From DATAVB01 sp040414495 (GTDB lineage: Bacteria > Actinomycetota > Actinomycetes > Mycobacteriales > QHCD01): 45,954 bases of DNA. The notes under the pieces are model-generated. The model was not told the DNA's origin, searched no databases, and worked only from the letters and a program-made list of their open reading frames with translations. Location: the NCBI GenBank assembly GCA_040414495.1, contig JBEDUI010000165.1, forward strand, positions 1 through 45,954, read 5' to 3'. Positions 32,610-41,440 of this stretch are shown here, one piece after another. The first letter of the stretch is position 1; the number at the start of each line of letters is the position of its first letter. The position numbers and the translations under genes are program-made.

Positions 32610-33066
32610 GGGGACCGACCAACCCTCACCTCACGCTCACTGCACCAACGGCCGTCACGCGATCACCCAACCCGCCCTGGCGTCACGCTCACTGCACCAC
32701 AGGCGATCGCGAGACGGACGAACCAACCCTCACCTCACGCTCACTGCACCAACGGCCGTCACGCGACCAACCAATCGACCATCACGCCACGCTCACTGCA
32801 CTCACTGCCGTCGCCGGACCAGCCAACCAACCCTCACCTCACGCTCACTGCAGAAAATGCGGCTACGACCGCAGCAACCACACTGTTGTCACCTTCGCTG
32901 CACTAGAGGCCGTCACGCGATCACCCAACCCACCCTGGCGTCACGCTCACTGCACGACAGGCGATCGCGAGACGGACGAACCAACCCTCACCTCACGCTC
33001 ACTGCACCAACGGCCGTCACGCGACCAACCAACCCACCCTCACATCACGCTCACCGCAAAAAAGAC
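32610..33066. repeat. 52-bp-period array 2
   Basis: The core TCACGCTCACTGCA repeats with its TGCA beginning at 32641, 32693, 32745, 32797, 32849, 32899, 32951, 33003 and (as CGCA) 33055. Eight steps are 52 bp except one of 50. Between cores lie two alternating spacer types (ACCAACCCTCACC and CACCCAACCCRCCCTGGCG), so a 104-bp or longer unit has also been copied. It lies after the GH2 terminator. No coding gene is supported. Confidence 0.9.
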
Positions 33067-33122
33067 GGTTGCGGGTTGCAGTTCGAGCGTTCACAGCAAC
33101 AGCAGCCTCGCCCGTCAGCGGG

Positions 33123-33287
33123 TTACAGCTTGACGGCGTCGCCATGCAGGCCGACATCTGCGTCGCGGATCGCCGCCAGCGAGCAGACGACCGATGCGGC
33201 GCGGATCAATTCCCGGTGCCGCCGACGACGTCGCCGTACCGACGCCGCCCGGAGCCGCTGCTCTTCGGTCGTCCGTGTCTCGATCAT
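33123..33287 (-). CDS. Possible small basic protein
   Basis: A 54-codon ORF, MIETRTTEEQRL..., rich in Arg (SVRRRRRRHREL) with mostly GC third positions. It has only a weak purine site upstream and no neighbour that explains it. A two-codon-longer variant exists. It lies between repeat array 2 and the divergent phosphatase gene. Codon use suggests a real gene, but no family is recognised. Confidence 0.35.
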   Translation of the reverse strand: MIETRTTEEQRLRAASVRRRRRRHRELIRAASVVCSLAAIRDADVGLHGDAVKL

Positions 33288-33377
33288 GCGGCTGAGTCTC
33301 GCCGGGTATGGGGCCATCTCACATCCGGAGACACCCTGGTCTTACCCCTGAATCGTCCCCTGGCCGAGAATCGCGGC

Positions 33378-33869
33378 ATGACCTTCCGCGTAGCTTTCGT
33401 GTGCTCGGGCAACATCTGCCGTTCGCCCACCGCCGAGGCGGTACTGCGCCACCTCGTCGACGAACGCGGCCTGGGCGAGCAGATCAGCGTTGAGAGTTAC
33501 GGCGTGGGGCCATGGCACGTCGGGCAGCCGATCGATCCGCGAGCCCGGCAGGCGTTGCGCGCCCGCGACCTCGACCTGCCGCACCACACGGCCCGGATGA
33601 TCGACGCCGACGACATCGCCGCGCTCGACCTGGTCGTCGCGATCGACCGCAGCCACGAGGCGGACCTGCAGCGGATGGCGTACACCGTCGAGGATGCGGC
33701 GAAGGTGCGACTGCTGCGGTCCTACGACCCGAACGTCGGCCCCGACCCGGACATCCCCGACCCGTACTACGGCGGCAGCGACGGCTTCGAGCGCGTGCTG
33801 GACATGGTCGATGCCGGATGCCGCGGGCTCCTGGACGAGGTAGCCGGCCAGCTGCAATACAACCCATGA
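33378..33869 (+). CDS. Low-molecular-weight protein tyrosine phosphatase
   Basis: 163 residues. The catalytic P-loop C-x5-R is CSGNICR (Cys9 to Arg15), followed by SPTAEAVLRHL. The general-acid loop is DIPDPYYGG. These enzymes dephosphorylate tyrosine in proteins or small phosphate esters in the cytoplasm. The ATG at 33378 gives the family start. It overlaps the next gene by ATGA. In other bacteria an LMW-PTP is found beside fructosamine-kinase relatives and may supply or remove sugar phosphates in protein deglycation; that role here is inference. Confidence 0.95.
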   Translation: MTFRVAFVCSGNICRSPTAEAVLRHLVDERGLGEQISVESYGVGPWHVGQPIDPRARQALRARDLDLPHHTARMIDADDIAALDLVVAIDRSHEADLQRMAYTVEDAAKVRLLRSYDPNVGPDPDIPDPYYGGSDGFERVLDMVDAGCRGLLDEVAGQLQYNP

Positions 33870-34705
33870 CGGTCGACGCGGTGGGTGCCGCGGTCGGCGC
33901 GCCGGTCGCGTCGATGACCCCGGTCGCCGGCGGCAGCATCTGCCGGGCTTGGCGGGTCGTGCTCGCCGACGGTCGTACGGTCTTCGCGAAATCGCACCCG
34001 AACCCGCCGCCGGAGTTCTTCCGCAGCGAAGCCCGCGGGCTCGCCTGGCTCGCCCACGCCGGGGCGGTCCCGTTGCCCGAGGTCATCGGGGTCGGGGATG
34101 ACGTGCTGGTGCTGTCCTGGATCGATACGGGTACGCCGTCGGCGGCGGCCGCAGCCGAGCTGGGACGCGGGCTGGCGGTGCTGCACCAGGCCGGTGCGCC
34201 CTCGTTCGGGGCCGGCTGGCCCGGCTATATCGGCGAGCTGCCGATGGACAACACGCCGTCCGGCTCGTGGCCGGATTTCTACGTGCGGCGGCGGCTGGAG
34301 CCGTACGTCCGGCAGGCCCGGGACGCCGGGACGTTCAGCGCGGACGACGTGGCCGTGTTCGAGCGGCTGTACGGTCGGGTCGCCGAGCTGGCCGGGCCCG
34401 AGGAGCTACCGGCCCGGATTCACGGCGACCTGTGGAGCGGCAACGTGGTCTGGTCTGACCGTGCCTTCCTGGTCGACCCGGCCGCGCACGGCGGCCACCG
34501 GGAGAACGACCTGGCGATGCTGGCGCTGTTCGGAGCGCCGCACCTGGCCGAAATCATGGCCGGCTACCAGGAGGTGTGGCCGCTGGCCGACGGCTGGGCC
34601 GATCGGGTCGGCCTGCACCAACTGCAGCCGCTGCTCGTGCACACCGTGCTCTTCGGCGGCAGCTACGCCGCCCAGGCGGTGGCGACCGCTCGCCACTATC
34701 TCTAA
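33866..34705 (+). CDS. Fructosamine kinase-family protein (deglycation kinase)
   Basis: A 279-residue kinase of the fructosamine-3-kinase/aminoglycoside phosphotransferase fold. Lys42 (VFAKSHP) and Glu55 (SEARGLAWL) bind ATP; the catalytic loop is HGDLWSGN (186-193) and the metal site DPAAHGGHREND begins at 204. Bacterial members phosphorylate ribulosamines or erythrulosamines on proteins so that the sugar falls off. The start overlaps the phosphatase stop (ATGA). The stop overlaps the convergent beta-helix gene by four bases. Confidence 0.92.
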   Translation: MTVDAVGAAVGAPVASMTPVAGGSICRAWRVVLADGRTVFAKSHPNPPPEFFRSEARGLAWLAHAGAVPLPEVIGVGDDVLVLSWIDTGTPSAAAAAELGRGLAVLHQAGAPSFGAGWPGYIGELPMDNTPSGSWPDFYVRRRLEPYVRQARDAGTFSADDVAVFERLYGRVAELAGPEELPARIHGDLWSGNVVWSDRAFLVDPAAHGGHRENDLAMLALFGAPHLAEIMAGYQEVWPLADGWADRVGLHQLQPLLVHTVLFGGSYAAQAVATARHYL

Positions 34706-36351
34706 ACCGACGGCTGGCCCAACGCGTTCAAACCGAGCGTTGGCTTGGGTTTCTGCACATGGCCGATGCAGCCGTCGAAATTGTTCGTGTAATCCGGGTG
34801 CGGCTCGAATTCACCGTTAGCGGTGCCGTTTTCCACGGCGATATCGGCCCGGGGACACCGACCTATTCCGGTCGGATGGCGCCAGGTCATCGCATTGTCC
34901 GACACTTTCGCCTTGTCCATCGCCGACACCGCGATCCCGGTCTCGACCCGGGCACCGACGCTGCCGGTCGTATTTCCGGTAAACGATGCGCCAATTCCGG
35001 TATTCGTATTACGACCGAACCACGGCCGCGTCCCGGCAGCCAGGCCGATATCGAAATGCGTATTGGGACTCGTCCAGATCGTATTTCCGCTGATATCCGA
35101 GCCGGTGAAATCGTGCGTCTGTATGTGCTGACCGGACGACACGTACAACGGATCGGCCCCGATTCCGCCGTACATCGAATTCCCGGCCGACAAAATCACG
35201 TTGTGGTGGACCTGGGATGCCTGCGGTACCGGGTGTTCGGTATCCGACGCGCGGTACAGCACGATGCCCACGTCGGAGGTGTCGACGATCTGGTTACCGG
35301 TGACGTTCGTGTGCCCGCAGGTCACCGAAATCCCGTCGGTCCAGGTGTCATGGTCGTAATTGTTGCTTGAGTACGCGGTGATCAGGTTATTGGTGACCGC
35401 GAGGTTCTTGCACGGATAGTGGTCGAAATCGCCGAGTACGAAAACGCTCGACGGTCCGGCCGTGTTGGAGATTTTGTCCTCGTTGGCCGCCGTGCCGGTC
35501 CCGCCGTTCAGCCGGAGGTTGGACCGGCTGGCGGCCCAGTTGTCCGGAGTATTGCGCTCCCCGTCGACCCAGACGTTACGCATCGCGGCGCCAGCGGCCA
35601 GCGTGACCATTTCCCGGTTGAACGGACTCGCCCGCACCAGCCGACCCATGTTCGCGTAATGCGCGGTATCCGGACTGCCGGTCGTGGTGAGCGTGACCCC
35701 GGGCGGCACCACCAGCGGTGCGGTCAGCTGAATCAACGCCCGCTGCGCCAGCGCGACCGTGCCGCCCGGCGGGGTGTCGTTGAGCCGGATCTGCAGTTCC
35801 CGCCCGCTGCCGGTGAACCCGGGCCCGGTGGTGAAGACCCGCAGCGGCGGCGTGGTGCCGAGGTCGTACGAGGTGGCGGCCGAGTCGGCGGCGCCGGAGC
35901 AGATCTTCGGCACCAGGTCGCTGAATTCATCGCCGGCGAGCAGGCCGCCGATGACGGTCGGCCAGCGGGTGCCCTTCCCGAGCCGGGTCAGCCAGTTGTC
36001 GAACCCGTCCTGGTCCGGCTCGCGGTTGAGCACGCCGCGGTACAGGGTCAGCAGCTTGCCGGGGTTGTCGTAACCCAGCGCGGTGAATTCGCTCGAGGTG
36101 TAGATGCTGGTGGCGACGGCGCGCAGCGTGGCGCGCTGGCAGCCGCTCTGGTTGAACCGGGATTGCAGGCTGGTCCAGGCGTGCTGGTCGGGCAGCCGGC
36201 CGAGGGCTTCGGTGTAGAGCTTGGCGATGAACTGGCCGGGGAAATAATGCTTCACTCCAGCTGAGGTGCCGTCGGCGCCGGCCCGGGCCGCGAGCGGCAG
36301 GCTCAGGCAACACGCCACCAGCACAAACCCGAGGATCCGCCGCGTTCTCAT
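34702..36351 (-). CDS. Secreted protein with DUF4214-like and beta-helix domains
   Basis: A 549-residue exported protein. The signal peptide (MRTRRILGFVLVACCLSLP, cleaved around AARA-G) is followed by an alpha-helical domain at about 35-150 with LYTEALGRLPD and LYRGVLNREPDQDGFDNWL repeats, as in DUF4214. From about 170, asparagine-rich rungs (NLAVTNNLITAYSSNN, TNVTGNQIVDTSD, HHNVILSAGNS and SDISGNTIW) form a right-handed parallel beta-helix. This is the fold of polysaccharide lyases and hydrolases. No catalytic residue set can be named. It probably acts on or attaches to surface polysaccharide. Confidence 0.85.
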   Translation of the reverse strand: MRTRRILGFVLVACCLSLPLAARAGADGTSAGVKHYFPGQFIAKLYTEALGRLPDQHAWTSLQSRFNQSGCQRATLRAVATSIYTSSEFTALGYDNPGKLLTLYRGVLNREPDQDGFDNWLTRLGKGTRWPTVIGGLLAGDEFSDLVPKICSGAADSAATSYDLGTTPPLRVFTTGPGFTGSGRELQIRLNDTPPGGTVALAQRALIQLTAPLVVPPGVTLTTTGSPDTAHYANMGRLVRASPFNREMVTLAAGAAMRNVWVDGERNTPDNWAASRSNLRLNGGTGTAANEDKISNTAGPSSVFVLGDFDHYPCKNLAVTNNLITAYSSNNYDHDTWTDGISVTCGHTNVTGNQIVDTSDVGIVLYRASDTEHPVPQASQVHHNVILSAGNSMYGGIGADPLYVSSGQHIQTHDFTGSDISGNTIWTSPNTHFDIGLAAGTRPWFGRNTNTGIGASFTGNTTGSVGARVETGIAVSAMDKAKVSDNAMTWRHPTGIGRCPRADIAVENGTANGEFEPHPDYTNNFDGCIGHVQKPKPTLGLNALGQPSV

Positions 36352-36409
36352 GATCCCGATCTTGCAGAAGAAACGGACAGCGCGCTAGTACGCGTCGTAA
36401 AACGGTCAG

Positions 36410-37246
36410 CTATCCGATCGCGATCAGGGCAACCGCCGCAGCCGCGCCGAGCATGCCCATAACTTGGAGCCGCGTACTCCGTTCATGCAGTACGACAGCC
36501 GCCAGCACAACCGTCACGGCCGGATACAGCGAGACCAGCACCGCGACGATCGACAGCAGACCGTGCCGGGTGGACACCAAATACAGCAGCGTCGCGGCCA
36601 ACGCCAGCGCCCCCGATGTCACCGTTCCGGTCATCGTCCGCGGCCGCGGGCGGAGCGAATGCCCGGCGACCAACGCCGCCGCGACCACCAACGCCACCGC
36701 GGCCGACTCGCACAAGAACAACGGCCAGGCACCACTGTCCGAGCCCGGCCGTTGCAGGCCGATGAATAGCAATCCAAACGCGCCGCCAGCGACCAGACCT
36801 TCGGGGATGCCCGAGCTGCGTTCGACCCCATCCGACGACGGTGTTAACGACACCAGCACGATCGCGACCAACGCCACCGCGACCCCGATCAACGCCAGCA
36901 GCCGCGGCCGTTCACCGGTGGCGAGCCCGACCAACACCGGCACCGCCGCCGCCATCACCCCGGACAGCGGCGCGACCACGTTCATCCGAGCCGTGGAAAG
37001 CCCGCGATACAGGGCGATCGAGCCGATCGCCGAACCGAGACCGGCCAGCACGCCCCACAACGCCGCAGACGACGTGAAGTGCCCAGGCGCCAACGGCACC
37101 GCGATCGCGATACCAATCAACGCGACCGCCTGGCCCCACGCGACGACGGCCCAGGGAGTGGACCGCTGGGTCGTACGCCCGCCGATGAAATCGGAGGTGC
37201 CGTACGCGAGCGCGGCCAGCAGTCCCAGCACGACCGCCACTCCCAT
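36410..37246 (-). CDS. EamA/DMT-family transporter
   Basis: A 278-residue membrane protein with about ten hydrophobic segments arranged as two EamA repeats; each opens with a pattern such as YGTSDFIGGRTTQRS and has a GLGSAIGSIALYRGLS-like end. Members export small metabolites such as amino acids or move nucleotide sugars. The ATG at 37246 is used; a TTG codon immediately before is an alternative. It is divergent from the lipase-like hydrolase with only 90 bp between. Confidence 0.88.
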   Translation of the reverse strand: MGVAVVLGLLAALAYGTSDFIGGRTTQRSTPWAVVAWGQAVALIGIAIAVPLAPGHFTSSAALWGVLAGLGSAIGSIALYRGLSTARMNVVAPLSGVMAAAVPVLVGLATGERPRLLALIGVAVALVAIVLVSLTPSSDGVERSSGIPEGLVAGGAFGLLFIGLQRPGSDSGAWPLFLCESAAVALVVAAALVAGHSLRPRPRTMTGTVTSGALALAATLLYLVSTRHGLLSIVAVLVSLYPAVTVVLAAVVLHERSTRLQVMGMLGAAAAVALIAIG

Positions 37247-37337
37247 CAACTCCTGTCGTTGAGATACCCGAGGCCGCGGCCGCCTGAAAATCGGACGCCC
37301 CTACGCTAAGCACGCATCGACCGGAAAGGATCATCTC

Positions 37338-38138
37338 GTGGCCGAATACGCCGCATTCGACGGCAGCGAGGGACGTATCTCCTACCGGGTCTGGCCGTTG
37401 GAATTCCCCTCGCAGGTGGTGATTCTCGCCCACGGCTATGGCGAGCACATCGGCAGATACGAACATGTCGCCGCGGCGTTGGTCGAGAGCGGCTCCGCGG
37501 TGGCCGGGCCGGACCACATCGGACACGGCACCAGCGAGGGCGAACGGGCCCTCATCGCCGATTTCGAGCACGTCGTCGACGATCTGCACCACGTCGCGAT
37601 GGCGCTGTCCGAACGGAATCCGGACCGGCCGACCGTCCTGATCGGACACTCGTTGGGCGGGCTGATCGCCGCCCGGTACGCCCAGCGGTACGCCCACGAG
37701 CTGGCCGGGCTGGTGCTCTCCGGTCCGGTGCTCGGGACATGGCGCGTGGCGACCGATCTGCTGGCGTTGCCGGAGATTCCGGACAAGCCCGTCGATGGCG
37801 CCACGTTGTCGCGCGACCCGGCCGTCGGCGCGGCGTACGCGGCCGACCCGCTCGTCTACCACGGCCCGTTCAAGCTCCAGATGCTGCGCGCCATCGCCGG
37901 CACGCTGCAGGTGGTCAACACCGGGCCGGGCCTGGGCGACCTGCCGACGCTGTGGCTGCACGGTCAGGCCGACGAACTCGTTCCGCTGGCCGAGACCGCC
38001 GTCGGCATCGAGACGTTGGCGCCGAAGAAACTCACGACCCGTATCTACCGGGATGCCCGACACGAGGTATTCAACGAGACCAATTCGGCCGAGGTCCTGC
38101 GCGACACGATCACGTTCATCCAAGGCCTACGCGGCTGA
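37338..38138 (+). CDS. Alpha/beta hydrolase, monoacylglycerol-lipase-like
   Basis: A 266-residue serine hydrolase with the triad Ser105 (GHSLGG), Asp212 (HGQADELVP) and His242 (DARHEVFNE). The oxyanion motif is HGYGEH (32-37). Its pattern and length resemble bacterial monoacylglycerol lipases and lysophospholipases. There is no signal peptide. The GTG start has GGAAAGGA 7 bases upstream. Its stop overlaps a possible start of the nitrilase gene (TGATG), so they are probably one operon. Confidence 0.9.
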   Translation: MAEYAAFDGSEGRISYRVWPLEFPSQVVILAHGYGEHIGRYEHVAAALVESGSAVAGPDHIGHGTSEGERALIADFEHVVDDLHHVAMALSERNPDRPTVLIGHSLGGLIAARYAQRYAHELAGLVLSGPVLGTWRVATDLLALPEIPDKPVDGATLSRDPAVGAAYAADPLVYHGPFKLQMLRAIAGTLQVVNTGPGLGDLPTLWLHGQADELVPLAETAVGIETLAPKKLTTRIYRDARHEVFNETNSAEVLRDTITFIQGLRG

Positions 38139-38164
38139 TGCCGGCGGGCGTGCAGTATGGCTGC

Positions 38165-38941
38165 ATGCGAATCGCCTGCCTGCAACTATCCGGCCAGGAT
38201 CTCGCCGACGGGATGGCCCGGCGTTCAGCGGCGATGGGGCTGGCCAGCACGCTGGCCGATGCCGACCTGATCGTGCTGCCTGAGCTGTGGCCGGTCGGGT
38301 TCTTTCATTTCGACGACTACGCCGATTCGGCCGAGCCGCTGGACGGTCCGACGGTCGAGTTCGCGGTCGGCCTGGCCCGCGAGCACGGCTGCTGGGTGCA
38401 CGGCGGCAGCTTCATCGAACGTGGTGCCGGGTCGGAGTTGCACAACACCAGCGTGCTGATCGACCCGGCCGGCGAGGTATCGCTGCTGTACCGCAAGAAC
38501 CACCTGTTCGGGTACGAATCCCGCGAGGCGCAGCTGTTGGTTCCCGGCACCGAGGCGCCGGTGATCCCGGTCGAGGAGCTGCGAGTGGGGGCGGCGACCT
38601 GCTACGACCTGCGGTTCCCCGAGTTGTTCCGCGTGATGCTCGACCAGGGGGCCGAGCTGTTCTGCGTCACCTCGGCCTGGCCGGCGTCCCGACTCGACCA
38701 CTGGCGGACGCTGTGTCAGGCGCGGGCGGTGGAGAACCTGGCCTGGCTGGTCGCCTGCAACGCGGCCGGGATCGACAACGGTGTGCCGCTGGCCGGGCAT
38801 TCGATCATCGTCGACCCGTGGGGCGGCATTGTGGCCGAAGCCGGCACCGATCCCGAACTGCTCGTGGCCGAAATCGACGCCGATCTGGTGCGCAAGGTGC
38901 GCTCGGAATATCCGTTCCTCAGCGACCGGAAGCCACGCTAA
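38165..38941 (+). CDS. Carbon-nitrogen hydrolase (nitrilase superfamily)
   Basis: A 258-residue amidase-type enzyme with the triad Glu40 (LPELW), Lys111 (YRKNHLF) and Cys146 (AATCYDLRFPE). The C-terminal DPWGGIVAEAGTDPELLVAEID is typical of the omega-amidase/Nit branch, which repairs deaminated glutathione or hydrolyses omega-amides. The start MRIACLQL fits the first beta-strand of the family; an in-frame ATG at 38138 overlaps the hydrolase stop and cannot be excluded. The substrate cannot be fixed from sequence. Confidence 0.92.
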   Translation: MRIACLQLSGQDLADGMARRSAAMGLASTLADADLIVLPELWPVGFFHFDDYADSAEPLDGPTVEFAVGLAREHGCWVHGGSFIERGAGSELHNTSVLIDPAGEVSLLYRKNHLFGYESREAQLLVPGTEAPVIPVEELRVGAATCYDLRFPELFRVMLDQGAELFCVTSAWPASRLDHWRTLCQARAVENLAWLVACNAAGIDNGVPLAGHSIIVDPWGGIVAEAGTDPELLVAEIDADLVRKVRSEYPFLSDRKPR

Positions 38942-39056
38942 CTACCTCCCGCTGGCCCGTATCGGAAAAGTGCCCCGGAAGCGCCCTGTTGACCACTGTC
39001 GCCTTGAGCACCACCATCAGCTGACAGGTAACGATGACAGAGTGAAGGTTCCGGTC

Positions 39057-39665
39057 ATGACGCAGACGAAAACGGCCGAGACGTCGGCTGGGCGCCCGCT
39101 TCGCGCGGACGCCCGGCGCAATCGTGCCCGTTTGCTGGAAGCCGCGGAGCAGGTGATCGCCAAGCAGGGCGTCAGCGCTCCCATCGATGACATCGCTCAC
39201 GCCGCGGGTGTGGGCATCGGCACCGTCTACCGGCACTTCCCGACCAAGCAGGCACTGTTCGAGGCGATCGTGCAGGCGCACTTCGAACCGTTGATCGAAC
39301 GTACGCATTACCTGCTCGACGCCGACGATCCCGGAGAGGCGTTCTTCGACTTCGTCGACACGATGGTCCAAGCCTCCGGACACAAGGCCATCGCGCAGGC
39401 CATCACCGAGTCCGACCCGGAGGTACGGGAACGGCAGCTCGTATGGCGATCGCAGCTGACCGAGGGGTTCAGCGCGCTGCTCAAGCGGGCCCAGGACGCC
39501 GGCGCGATCCGGCCCGACATCTCGTACGAAGACGTGCGCGTCCTGACCGGCGGCGCCTGTATGGCGCACGACCGACTGGAGACGCAACCCGGTCAGCGGG
39601 AGCGAACCGTTGCCATCCTGCGGGCCGGCCTCACCAACACCGAGGGCACGCTGCCCACGTCCTAG
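39057..39665 (+). CDS. TetR-family transcriptional regulator
   Basis: A 202-residue repressor-like protein. The helix-turn-helix is at about residues 38-58 (PIDDIAHAAGVGIGTVYRHF then PTKQALFEAI). The C-terminal domain has the AcrR-like TGGACMAHDR element. The ATG at 39057 has AAGG 8 bases upstream; a GTG at 39042 would add five residues. Upstream, TGACAG occurs twice 13 bp apart and may be part of its operator. Its stop overlaps the convergent MOSC-reductase gene by four bases, so that gene's promoter is 1.7 kb away and is not an obvious target. Confidence 0.9.
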   Translation: MTQTKTAETSAGRPLRADARRNRARLLEAAEQVIAKQGVSAPIDDIAHAAGVGIGTVYRHFPTKQALFEAIVQAHFEPLIERTHYLLDADDPGEAFFDFVDTMVQASGHKAIAQAITESDPEVRERQLVWRSQLTEGFSALLKRAQDAGAIRPDISYEDVRVLTGGACMAHDRLETQPGQRERTVAILRAGLTNTEGTLPTS

Positions 39666-41386
39666 AGGTCCAACACGACGTCGCTTTCCGGCCGGGCGCA
39701 GCAGATCAACGTCGACTCCCCGTCCGGCGGCTCCAGCGGCGTCGGCGAGTACTTCACCTGGCCCGACAGCAGCTGCGTGATGCAGGTGTGGCAGACGCCG
39801 GTACGACAGGACCATCGGGTCGGTACCTCGCAGGCGTCGGCCAGTTCCAGGATCGTCCGGTGCTGCTCGGACCAGCGCGTGGTCAGGCCACTGCGGGCGA
39901 ACGTGATCTGCGGTCCGGTACCGGGCGGGCCGGGCGGCTGGTGCGGTTGGATCCGGTGCGCGTCGACGACGCCGGGGTTGATCGCCTCGCGTGCGCCGAA
40001 CAGCTCGGTGTGAATGCGCTCGGGTGCCACGCCGAACTTGACCAGGTCGTCGTGAATATCGGTCATAAAGGCGTCCGGGCCGCAGATGTACGCGCATGCG
40101 TCGGCCGGTAGGTTCAGCCGGGCCAGCGCGGCCGCCGTGGGTCGGCCCTGGAATTCACCGTCGCTGAGGTCCGAGTCCGGCGCGGTGTAGAAGACGTACT
40201 GGCGCGCGTTGGGCAGTTTACGTAGCAGATCGGCCGCTTCGGCCGCGAACGCCTGCTGGGCGGCATTGCGGGTGACGTGAATCCACCAAATCTCGCGAGT
40301 GCTCCGGGCGGCGGCCAGCTCGTGCAGCATCGCCAGGACCGGGGTAATCCCGATTCCGGCGGAGATCAGCAGAATCGGGCCGGTGTCCTCGGTGAGCACG
40401 AATTCGCCCCGGGGCGCCGCCACCTCGATTACGGACCCGGCGCGCAGGTGAGTGTGCAGCCAGGAGCTGGCCACGCCGTACGGTTCGCGTTTGACGCTGA
40501 TCCGGTACGTATCGGCGTCCGGGCCCGAGGAGAGCGAGTAGCTGCGGACCGGGGCCGGGTCACCGGCGTCGCTCACCCGCACGGTGAGGTACTGACCGGC
40601 GGTCGCCTTGGGCAGAGCGGCACCGTTCTCGGCGGCGAGGTAGATCGACCGTACCGACGGGCTCTCGTTCACCACGTCCGCGACCTGGAAGCGGCGGAAC
40701 CCGTTCCAGCTGGGCTCGACGCCGACCGGCGGGGCGACTTTGTCGGTCGACTCCAGCAGCTCGTGGAACGACTGTTGCCAGCCGGGGCTCAGGGCCGGGA
40801 TGTCCACCGCGGCGCGCAACTGCGCTCGATTGCGATTGGGCAGGTAGAGCAGCGCGTCAATGTCGGCGACGCTCAGCTGGTGCGGGCCGACCCGGGTACG
40901 GACGATCTCCTCGCCGGCCTGGACATGGCCCTCGGTGATCACCCGCAGGTAGAAGCCGGGGCGGTGGTGGCCCACCAACAGCGCCGGCATCTGCGGCTCA
41001 CCCAGTCGCATGCCGACCCGGAAGCAGGTCACCCGCGGCTGGGTCACCTCGAACTCGGCCTCGCCAATCCGGTACCGGTCGCCGATGTAGACCTCGTCGT
41101 CTGGGAGCCCGTCGACGGTGAAGTTCTCGCCGAAATTCCCGAATTCCAGGTCGGTACGGCCGAAATGCTCAGCCCAATGCTCGTAGCTTGCCTTCTGATA
41201 GACCATCACGGCGCGTTGCTCACCGCCGTGCCCGGCGAGGTCGCCCTGACCGTCTCCGTCGACGTTGAGCCGGCGTACGAGGCGCGGCCCGTCGACCGGG
41301 CTTTTCCAGATGCCGGTGTAGACGGTGCGGCCCTCCCAGGCCACGTTCTTCGGCATACCGACGTTGACCGACAGCAGCGTGGCCAT
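39662..41386 (-). CDS. MOSC - ferredoxin reductase - [2Fe-2S] fusion
   Basis: A 574-residue three-part redox protein. Residues 1-200 form a MOSC domain (LAGHGGEQRAVMVYQ and FGENFTVDGL). An FAD/NAD(P)H reductase follows (RSYSLSSGPD and the LISAGIGITPVLAM nucleotide loop). The last 90 residues are a plant-type ferredoxin with CRTGVCHTC and CCARP ligands. MOSC domains bind molybdenum cofactor or related thiols. The fused form is known in databases as a reductase of N-hydroxylated or xenobiotic compounds, but the substrate is not established here. The ATG has AAGGGG 6-7 bases upstream. Confidence 0.93.
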   Translation of the reverse strand: MATLLSVNVGMPKNVAWEGRTVYTGIWKSPVDGPRLVRRLNVDGDGQGDLAGHGGEQRAVMVYQKASYEHWAEHFGRTDLEFGNFGENFTVDGLPDDEVYIGDRYRIGEAEFEVTQPRVTCFRVGMRLGEPQMPALLVGHHRPGFYLRVITEGHVQAGEEIVRTRVGPHQLSVADIDALLYLPNRNRAQLRAAVDIPALSPGWQQSFHELLESTDKVAPPVGVEPSWNGFRRFQVADVVNESPSVRSIYLAAENGAALPKATAGQYLTVRVSDAGDPAPVRSYSLSSGPDADTYRISVKREPYGVASSWLHTHLRAGSVIEVAAPRGEFVLTEDTGPILLISAGIGITPVLAMLHELAAARSTREIWWIHVTRNAAQQAFAAEAADLLRKLPNARQYVFYTAPDSDLSDGEFQGRPTAAALARLNLPADACAYICGPDAFMTDIHDDLVKFGVAPERIHTELFGAREAINPGVVDAHRIQPHQPPGPPGTGPQITFARSGLTTRWSEQHRTILELADACEVPTRWSCRTGVCHTCITQLLSGQVKYSPTPLEPPDGESTLICCARPESDVVLDL

Positions 41387-41440
41387 CGCGTCACCCCTTC
41401 CGTACAGCCGTATTACTGGGCTTACTCGGCATTAGTGGGC

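Noticed and set aside
21477..33066. 52-bp arrays as CRISPR
   Set aside because: Cores are short and imperfect, spacers are themselves repeated and no cas genes are present.
37739..38941. 400-codon ORF starting inside the alpha/beta hydrolase
   Set aside because: Only its last 258 codons are the nitrilase; the first part is another frame of the hydrolase gene.
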